Of a stretch of DNA of 64,000 nt, positions 56,326 to 64,000 are shown in pieces. The translations under genes were made by a program, and so were the position numbers. Origin of the DNA: Erwinia persicina NBRC 102418 (GTDB lineage: Bacteria; Pseudomonadota; Gammaproteobacteria; Enterobacterales; Enterobacteriaceae). Under the pieces are notes generated by a model that searched no databases, was not told the origin of the DNA, and was given only the letters and a program-made list of their open reading frames with translations. The DNA lies in assembly GCF_001571305.1 (NCBI RefSeq), contig NZ_BCTN01000008.1:164275-228274 (forward strand). The letters run 5' to 3'. Numbering within the stretch: position 1 is the first letter of the stretch; each line of letters opens with the position of its first letter.

Positions 56326-57087
56326 CTATCGGTTCAGCGCCAGCTGCGGACGATATTTTTCTACCCACATCGCCGTCGCGCCGCAGACGGCAACGGGCAT
56401 AATGACCAGATTCAGCAGCGGGATCATGGTGAACAGGCTGACCAGAGCACCGAACTGCATATGTTCCGTTTTGTTCTGTCGCAGTGCGGTACGCATGTCC
56501 CGGAAGCTGACTTTGTGATTATCAAAGGGGAAGTCACAGTACTGAATCGACAGCATCCACGCGCTGAACAGGAACCACAGCACCGGGGCCACCGTCTGAC
56601 CAAATCCGGGCACAAAATAGAGTAGCAGCAGTACCAGCGCCCGCGGCAGATACCAGGCCAGCTTTTGCCACTCACGTTTCATGATACGCGGCAGGTCTTT
56701 TACCAGACCGCTCCAGCCGTTATCGGGCAGCGGTTTGCCGGTCAGGCGACCTTCGAGTTGTTCAGAGAGCAGGCCACAAAAAGGGGCGGCTATCCAGTTA
56801 GCGATAGTGGAGAAAAAATAGCTGAAGACTAAAATAATCGACAGGACCGTTAGCGGCCAGATCAGATAGCCGAGCCACTGCAACCAGCCGGGGATCATCG
56901 CCATCATTTGCGGTATCCAGTGTCCCAGACGGTCAAACAGCCAGATAAAGGCACCGCCCATCAGAATGATGTTGACCAGCAGGGGGAGCAGCACAAAACG
57001 CCGGATGCCGGGAAGCATGATCAGCTTCCATCCCCGGGCAAAAAAGTGGACGCCATTGTGTGACGGGTCAGAATTGTGAAGTGACAT
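56326..57087 (-). CDS. cysZ: CysZ, sulfate permease/inner membrane protein
   Basis: The 253-residue membrane protein equals E. coli CysZ in length. The [20 protein letters not shown] motif precedes the first hydrophobic hairpin, [20 protein letters not shown] follows it, and [21 protein letters not shown] forms a third hydrophobic part. It supports sulfate uptake for cysteine synthesis. The start at 57087 ([12 protein letters not shown]) follows GGAGAA; a 14-codon longer frame from 57129 has no better signal. It is divergent from zipA across 220 bases. Confidence 0.94.
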   Translation of the reverse strand: MSLHNSDPSHNGVHFFARGWKLIMLPGIRRFVLLPLLVNIILMGGAFIWLFDRLGHWIPQMMAMIPGWLQWLGYLIWPLTVLSIILVFSYFFSTIANWIAAPFCGLLSEQLEGRLTGKPLPDNGWSGLVKDLPRIMKREWQKLAWYLPRALVLLLLYFVPGFGQTVAPVLWFLFSAWMLSIQYCDFPFDNHKVSFRDMRTALRQNKTEHMQFGALVSLFTMIPLLNLVIMPVAVCGATAMWVEKYRPQLALNR

Positions 57088-57307
57088 GTACTGCTTTTCT
57101 CCATTACACGGGCAGGCAGGGGGTATCATAACTCAGCTTTTTTTCCTTACCAGAGGGGGTTTGAGCGAAAAAACAGCAAAAAAGCGTCCTCATAGCGGGA
57201 TATTTGTCAGAAAATACTGCACAGACTTGCACTTGTGTACCTGGGCAAATACAGTTAGAGGATAAAGTTTGCCGCGGTGGCAAGGTATTGGAACAACAGA
57301 GAATACA

Positions 57308-58264
57308 ATGATGCAGGATTTGCGTCTGATATTAATCGTTGTTGGCGCGATCGCCATAATAGCGCTTCTCCTTCACGGCTTGTGGACCAGCCGTAAAGAG
57401 CGCTCATCTGTTTTTCGCGATCGCCCGCACAAGCGTTTAAAGCAGGACAGAGAAGAAGCGTTCGAAGACGAGGAAGAGGGCGTGGGTGAAGTGCGTGTCC
57501 AGCGCAGCCAGCCTGAGCCGTCGGAGCCTTCCCTGGGTGGATTTAATGCCGGGGATGAGCCACCGCGTCAGCCAAAACCTCGCCATCCCTCGGAACCGGT
57601 GCGTCATCAGCCTGTGGTCGATGAGCAACCTGAATCCGATCCGCTGTTTGGCGGTGAGTTTCAGCACGCCCCGGAACCGGATTACGAGGCACCTGAACCC
57701 GTACGCCATGCTGAACCCGTGCGCCAGGCACCGTCGGTTAGCAGACCGCCAGAGCCGCCTCAGCCTCAACCAGCGGCCGGGGCTGTCCAGCCTCCGTCAG
57801 ATGAAGAGATCGCAGAGGCGAAGCAGGCAGAAGCCCGTCGTAAAGAGACCGTACTGGTTCTGCATGTCTCCGCCCATGCCGGCGGCAGCATCAGCGGTGA
57901 AGCACTTCTGCAGGGTGTACTGCAGGCCGGCTTCCAGTTTGGCGAAATGAATATATTCCACCGCCATCTGAACCCGGCGGGCAGTGGCCCGGTGCTGTTC
58001 AGCCTGGCGAATATGGTTAAACCGGGGTCGTTTAATCCGGACAACATGTCTGATTTCACCACTCCGGGCGTGTCGATCTTTATGATGGTGCCGTCCTACG
58101 GCGATGCGCATCAGAACTTTAAGCTGATGCTGCAGTCCGCCCAACGCATTGCCGATGATGTCGGCGGCGTGGTGCTGGATGATGAACGCCGCATGATGAC
58201 ACCACAGAAGCTGGAAACGTATAAAGCGCGTATCCGCGATGTGATTGACGCCAACGCGCAGTAA
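57308..58264 (+). CDS. zipA: ZipA, cell division protein
   Basis: The 318-residue protein has a short periplasmic N-terminus and one membrane segment ([20 protein letters not shown], residues 6-25), then a basic-acidic region, a long proline/glutamine-rich linker with repeats of the [14 protein letters not shown] kind (about residues 60-170), and a globular FtsZ-binding domain (about 185-318; [42 protein letters not shown]). It tethers FtsZ to the membrane at the division site. The start at 57308 (MMQDLRLIL) fits E. coli; a longer frame from 57269 is not needed. Confidence 0.96.
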   Translation: MMQDLRLILIVVGAIAIIALLLHGLWTSRKERSSVFRDRPHKRLKQDREEAFEDEEEGVGEVRVQRSQPEPSEPSLGGFNAGDEPPRQPKPRHPSEPVRHQPVVDEQPESDPLFGGEFQHAPEPDYEAPEPVRHAEPVRQAPSVSRPPEPPQPQPAAGAVQPPSDEEIAEAKQAEARRKETVLVLHVSAHAGGSISGEALLQGVLQAGFQFGEMNIFHRHLNPAGSGPVLFSLANMVKPGSFNPDNMSDFTTPGVSIFMMVPSYGDAHQNFKLMLQSAQRIADDVGGVVLDDERRMMTPQKLETYKARIRDVIDANAQ

Positions 58265-58282
58265 ATATTACCTGAATCATAA

Positions 58283-60346
<2,064 letters not shown>

Positions 60347-60347
60347 G

Positions 60348-60575
60348 ATGGAAAAACAGCACCTGATCGAGATTGCCAACACCGTGATGCCCTTTGGTAA
60401 ATACAAGGGGCGGGTGCTGATTGACCTGCCTGAAGAATATTTACTGTGGTTTGCCCGCAAAGACGAGTTTCCTCAGGGTCACCTGGGGGAGCTGATGCAG
60501 ATCGCGCTGGCGATCAAAATAGAGGGGCTGGAAGGACTCGTGAAACCGTTGAAACGGGGCCATCAGGCCCCGTAA
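60348..60575 (+). CDS. ypeB: YpeB, DUF3820 small protein
   Basis: The 75-residue protein matches E. coli YpeB (about 72 residues): MEKQHLIEIANTVMPFGKYK, then LIDLPEEYLLWFARKDEFPQ. It belongs to DUF3820, thought to have a helical nucleic-acid-related fold; its function is unknown. The ATG at 60348, one base after the ligA stop, is chosen over a GTG three codons earlier. It is probably in the ligA transcript, convergent with yfeH. Confidence 0.93.
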   Translation: MEKQHLIEIANTVMPFGKYKGRVLIDLPEEYLLWFARKDEFPQGHLGELMQIALAIKIEGLEGLVKPLKRGHQAP

Positions 60576-60582
60576 CACAGTC

Positions 60583-61605
60583 TTACTTCTGCGATTCCAT
60601 TACCGCAGGTTTTTGCTCGTCTGCTTTCTTCTGCGCAGCCAGTTTCTCACCGGCTCTTTTATAGCGCTGCGCCAGCATGGAACAGACCATCAGCTGGATC
60701 TGATGGAAGATCATCAGCGGCAGCACAATAATCCCCACGGCGGCTGACGGGAACAGGATATTGGCCATCGGCACGCCGTTTGCCAGACTCTTTTTCGACC
60801 CGCAGAAGAGAATGGTAATCTCATCCTCACGGTTAAAGCGAAACAGCCGCGCAGCGGCCAGATTAATGGCCAGCACCACAAACAGCAGCCCCAGACTCCC
60901 CACGCCAATCCACACCAGCGTCATCACCCCTACGCGGTGCCAGATACCGTTCACCACCGCCTCGCTGAAGGCCGAGTAGACCACCAGCAGAATAGACGTC
61001 TGGTCGGTTTTACCAATCAACCCGCGGTTTCTTTCCACCCAGCCGGCAATCCAGCGGCGTGACAGATTACCAAGTAAAAACGGTACCAGCAGCTGCAGCA
61101 TAATTTTACCCATCTGCTCCAGGCTTCCACCGACGGCGTCAGTGTGGACATTCATTAACAGTCCAACCAGCAGCGGCGAGATAAAGACGCCAAGCAGGCT
61201 GGAGGCAGAGGCGCTGCACACGGCTGCCGCGACGTTACCGCCCGCCAGCGAGGTCAGCGCAATTGACGACTGCACGGTGGCGGGCAGAATGGTCAGGTAC
61301 ATAAAGCCGGTATAAATCTCAACACTGAGGTTTAACGGATGCCACCAGACCAGCAGCATCCCCAGGGCAGGGAACAGGACGAAAGTACTGAACATCACCC
61401 ACAGATGCAGACGCCAGTGTCCGCCGCCGGCAATGATTTTTTCCCGCGACAGCTTGGCCCCGTGCATAAAGAACAGCAGGGCGATGGCGATGGTGGTCAT
61501 CCATTCAAAGAAATCAACAAAGTAGCCGCGGGCGGGCAGGAAGGAGGCCAGCAGCACGGTGATAATCAGCTTCAACATCAGTGGATCAATACGAAATATG
61601 CCCAT
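60583..61605 (-). CDS. yfeH: YfeH, bile acid:sodium symporter (BASS) family protein
   Basis: The 340-residue membrane protein has about ten hydrophobic segments and family motifs AIALLFFMHGAKLSREKI, LPATVQSSIALTSLAGGNVA (substrate/sodium region) and FCGSKKSLANGVPMA. It resembles YfeH of E. coli. The C-terminus has a charged tail (RYKRAGEKLAAQKKADEQK). The transported compound is unknown; relatives carry organic anions. It is divergent from the LysR gene yfeR, which is likely its regulator, over 94 bases. Confidence 0.93.
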   Translation of the reverse strand: MGIFRIDPLMLKLIITVLLASFLPARGYFVDFFEWMTTIAIALLFFMHGAKLSREKIIAGGGHWRLHLWVMFSTFVLFPALGMLLVWWHPLNLSVEIYTGFMYLTILPATVQSSIALTSLAGGNVAAAVCSASASSLLGVFISPLLVGLLMNVHTDAVGGSLEQMGKIMLQLLVPFLLGNLSRRWIAGWVERNRGLIGKTDQTSILLVVYSAFSEAVVNGIWHRVGVMTLVWIGVGSLGLLFVVLAINLAAARLFRFNREDEITILFCGSKKSLANGVPMANILFPSAAVGIIVLPLMIFHQIQLMVCSMLAQRYKRAGEKLAAQKKADEQKPAVMESQK

Positions 61606-61699
61606 TGTTAATGCCCGGTTAAAAAATGATGCGGCTATTGTGCTCTGCCGGGGTTTAGAAATAAAATTAATTTATTGAATTCATATATGAGTAGAATCG

Positions 61700-62620
61700 A
61701 TGAATTATACGTTGCGTCAGCTGCGGGTGTTTGTGGCGGTGGCCCAGCAGGGAAGTTTCAGCCAGGCCGGACAGCTGATCGGGCTCAGCCAGTCGGCGGT
61801 CAGTCACAGCATAAAAGAGCTGGAAACGGAGATGGGCATCCGACTGCTGGATCGTACCACGCGCGAGGTGCTGCTGACCGAGGCGGGGGAACAGCTTGCC
61901 AGCCGCCTTGAGCGATTACTGGAGGAGCTGAACACCACGCTGCTGGATGTGCGCAGTTACGGCCATCATCGCAGCGGTACGGTGCGCGTGGCTGCCAGTC
62001 AGACCCCTTCTGCTCACCTGATGCCGCAGTGTCTGGCAGCTGGGCAGCTGCACTACCCGGAGATCAAAGTGTTGCTGCGCGACCGCCCGCAGCAGTGGGT
62101 GCTGCAAAGTATCCGCAATGCAGAGGTGGATTTTGGCATTGTCGTCGGGCCGCTACAGGCAGACGATCTGGAGTGTGAGGCTATCCTGGATGAACCCTTT
62201 TTGCTGCTGTGTCGTCAGGATGATCCCCTGGCGCAGCCGCCGACGGTTTACTGGCACATGCTTAACCACCGCACGCTGGTGCTGCAGGATTATGCCTCAG
62301 GCAGTCGGGTACTGATTGATGAGGCGCTGCGCGGCCAGCAAGTACAGGCAGAGATAGCACAGGAGATTGGCCATCCGGCAACCTTGTTTCCCATGGTGGA
62401 GGCGGGGATCGGTATCAGTATTTTACCGGCGCTGGCGCTGCCATTACCCCAGGGGCGGCCGTTGCTGGTGCGTCGCATTGTACCGGAGATCAACCGCAGC
62501 ATTATGCTGGTCAGGCGTAAAAACCGCTCGCTGACGCCTGCGGCAGAAGCAATATGGCAGGAAGTGCGCCAGCAGGCGGAGCTGCTGACGCAGCAACGTG
62601 CCAGCGCATCGCCTTATTAG
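61700..62620 (+). CDS. yfeR: YfeR, LysR-family regulator
   Basis: The 306-residue regulator has an N-terminal LysR helix-turn-helix ([39 protein letters not shown]) and a LysR substrate domain ([43 protein letters not shown]). The divergent neighbour yfeH is the probable target, as in E. coli and Salmonella. Its stop overlaps the convergent FlxA-like gene by four bases. Confidence 0.93.
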   Translation: MNYTLRQLRVFVAVAQQGSFSQAGQLIGLSQSAVSHSIKELETEMGIRLLDRTTREVLLTEAGEQLASRLERLLEELNTTLLDVRSYGHHRSGTVRVAASQTPSAHLMPQCLAAGQLHYPEIKVLLRDRPQQWVLQSIRNAEVDFGIVVGPLQADDLECEAILDEPFLLLCRQDDPLAQPPTVYWHMLNHRTLVLQDYASGSRVLIDEALRGQQVQAEIAQEIGHPATLFPMVEAGIGISILPALALPLPQGRPLLVRRIVPEINRSIMLVRRKNRSLTPAAEAIWQEVRQQAELLTQQRASASPY

Positions 62621-62961
62621 ATGTAGACGTTCAGCTTATTATTTTCGGTCGGACGGTTAACCCCGTCGGCCAGTTTACTGCTGCCAGTGTCCGCTGCCTT
62701 ACTGGCTTCCTGCATTTCGGCGGCTTTTTCTGCCTGTTGCTGCTGGATTTGCGCTAACTGCGCTTCCAGCATCATGATCTGATTTTCGATCATCTGCTGC
62801 TGTTTTGCTTTCTGGTCTTCATCCATGGTCGTATCACCGGCCATGCTTTTCAGCTGTTCCTGCAGTCTGGCAATCTGTTTGCTGATGCTGGCGGTTTGTG
62901 AACCTGTATCGCCGCCCCCTGAGCCGCCCGATACACTGCTGCTGGTATTGATGGTTGTCAT
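62617..62961 (-). CDS. FlxA-like coiled-coil protein
   Basis: The 114-residue protein has a serine/glycine-rich N-terminus ([16 protein letters not shown]), then a long helix rich in glutamine, methionine and lysine (about residues 22-90), with low-complexity [19 protein letters not shown]. This is the pattern of the FlxA-like family; FlxA itself is a flagellar-regulon gene of unknown role. AAAGGAGA lies before the ATG. The assignment is by pattern only. Confidence 0.8.
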   Translation of the reverse strand: MTTINTSSSVSGGSGGGDTGSQTASISKQIARLQEQLKSMAGDTTMDEDQKAKQQQMIENQIMMLEAQLAQIQQQQAEKAAEMQEASKAADTGSSKLADGVNRPTENNKLNVYI

Positions 62962-63155
62962 TACTGTCTCCTTTGTATTTAACCACTACGGGTTATCGGA
63001 AGGTATTGCCGGAGACTTGAGGCCGATAAGCGTAAAACGCGTGATAAAAAAGTGAAAAGGAAGCTTGCCAGAGAAGGCGAGTTAGCTCTTTTACATTAAT
63101 TTTCTTACGTAGGTTGCTGTAATATAACGGGTGCTTTTAACTCAAGGAGAGAACA

Positions 63156-63920
63156 ATGAAGCGATTTACAGGACGTATTGCTCTTATCACCGGCGCGGGT
63201 TCCGGTATTGGCCAGGCAACGGTATTACGATTTTTAAGTGAAGGGGCAACCGTCATTGCCGCTGATATTATGCCAGAAGGGCTGGCCACTACGCGTAAGA
63301 TGGCTGAACACGCAGGGTATGATGAGCGGTTAACCACACGCGAAGTGGATATTTCCAGCGAGTCTTCCGTGCGGCAACAGGTTGCGGAGGCCATCGAACA
63401 GGCCGGACGACTGGATGTACTAGTCAATGCAGCGGGCATTTTGCGCTCCAGCCATACTCACCTGACCAGCCTGGATTTTTGGAACCGCATGCTGGCTGTG
63501 AACCTGACCGGCACTTTCCTGGTGACGCGTGAGGCATTACCCGCGTTGCTGAAAACCGGTAATGGCGTGGTGGTCAACTTCAGTTCAACCTCAGCCAGCT
63601 TTGCTCATCCCTATATGGCGGCTTATGCGGCGACGAAGGGAGGTATTCAGTCATTCACTCATTCGATTGCTTCCGAATATGCCCGGCAGGGATTACGTGC
63701 AGTAGCCGTCGCACCGGGCAGTATTGCCTCCGGAATGACAAACGATCCCGGTCTCCCCGCGGATGCGGATATGTCGCTGTTCAGTAAGATGTCGCCGGCG
63801 CTGGGGCAGGGGTTTGCGTCACCGGATTCCGTTGCGGGGGTGATCGCCATGTTTGCCTCAGACGACGGCAAGTTTATTACCGGCACCGAACTGCGCATTG
63901 ATGGCGGCACGCATATGTAA
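63156..63920 (+). CDS. Short-chain dehydrogenase/reductase
   Basis: The 254-residue SDR has the cofactor motif TGAGSGIGQATVL (about residues 11-23), Asp35 at the end of the second strand (VIAADIMP, suggesting NAD+), NAAGIL, a catalytic serine in NFSSTSASF and the catalytic YAATK pair. It ends in RIDGGTHM. The substrate is unknown. It is divergent from the FlxA-like gene with 194 bases between them, and stands alone before the window edge. Confidence 0.87.
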   Translation: MKRFTGRIALITGAGSGIGQATVLRFLSEGATVIAADIMPEGLATTRKMAEHAGYDERLTTREVDISSESSVRQQVAEAIEQAGRLDVLVNAAGILRSSHTHLTSLDFWNRMLAVNLTGTFLVTREALPALLKTGNGVVVNFSSTSASFAHPYMAAYAATKGGIQSFTHSIASEYARQGLRAVAVAPGSIASGMTNDPGLPADADMSLFSKMSPALGQGFASPDSVAGVIAMFASDDGKFITGTELRIDGGTHM

Positions 63921-63938
63921 TGGCGTTTTCGCCCGTTC

Positions 63939-63989
63939 GTGCTGAGGAACGTTGCAGGAGGTGACTGCTTTTCACTCACTCCTCAGCAC
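63939..63989. other. Inverted repeat near the right edge
   Basis: GTGCTGAGGA (63939-63948) and TCCTCAGCAC (63980-63989) are a perfect ten-base inverted repeat separated by 31 bases. It lies just after the SDR and has no T-tract. It may be a terminator, an operator pair or the edge of a repeat. Confidence 0.45.
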
Positions 63990-64000
63990 AAATCTCACAC

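Noticed and set aside
57480..57780. Repetitive proline/glutamine coding stretch considered as a DNA repeat
   Set aside because: It is the flexible linker of ZipA, which is repetitive and variable in all enterobacteria.

Overview
The window looks like a chromosomal segment of an enterobacterium of the Enterobacterales, most likely Erwiniaceae (Erwinia/Pantoea type). That is inferred from how closely the proteins match remembered E. coli K-12 sequences (AcrD, NarQ, AnsP, CysP, CysK, PtsI, LigA, ZipA, YpeA, YfeX and others) together with a gene order that keeps the E. coli 54-55 minute backbone but differs in what lies between its genes. No search was run, so the genus is a guess. I see no rRNA, tRNA, CRISPR array, insertion sequence or phage gene.

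Backbone, left part (1-41 kb): yffB (partial), ypfM, acrD, narQ, nudK, ypfG, tktB, talA, maeB, hemF and amiA occur in the order known from E. coli. Between them sit accessory blocks: narP placed directly behind narQ; a BhsA/YdgH-family small periplasmic gene and ansP (about 7-9 kb); an eight-gene sugar ABC-importer operon with a DeoR-type regulator, an AlsE-like epimerase, a ROK kinase and a ribokinase-family kinase (10-18 kb); a MipA/OmpV-family outer membrane protein with a translationally coupled 48-residue membrane protein, followed by a two-component system and a two-gene RND efflux pump (19.4-26.7 kb); and a polyol catabolism cluster (30-36.8 kb) made of an RpiB-like isomerase, a zinc dehydrogenase, an MFS polyol permease, an SDR, separate DhaK and DhaL subunits and a SorC/EryD-type regulator. 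The ethanolamine operon that E. coli has between maeB and hemF is absent.

Backbone, right part (41-63 kb): ypeA-yfeZ-yfeY-yfeX, the sulfate/thiosulfate uptake operon cysPTWA with cysM, then crr-ptsI-ptsH, cysK, cysZ, zipA, ligA, ypeB, yfeH and yfeR. A CpxRA-type two-component pair and a GntR/FCD regulator lie between cysM and crr, where E. coli has pdxK. The window ends with a FlxA-like small coiled-coil protein and an SDR.

How it fits together: the most interesting part is the 30-36.8 kb cluster beside talA-tktB. Its enzyme set (two polyol dehydrogenases, a DhaK/DhaL kinase, an RpiB-like isomerase) matches the logic of tetritol (threitol/erythritol) breakdown to D-erythrose 4-phosphate, the substrate that the neighbouring transaldolase and transketolase consume. 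The isomerase has lost the two histidines of E. coli RpiB that act on ring-forming pentose phosphates, which suits an acyclic tetrose phosphate. The 10-18 kb operon has kinases and an epimerase but no aldose-ketose isomerase, which would suit import of a ketose such as D-allulose (psicose). Both substrate assignments are inferences. The cys genes form a cysteine-assimilation module around the PTS general-component genes.
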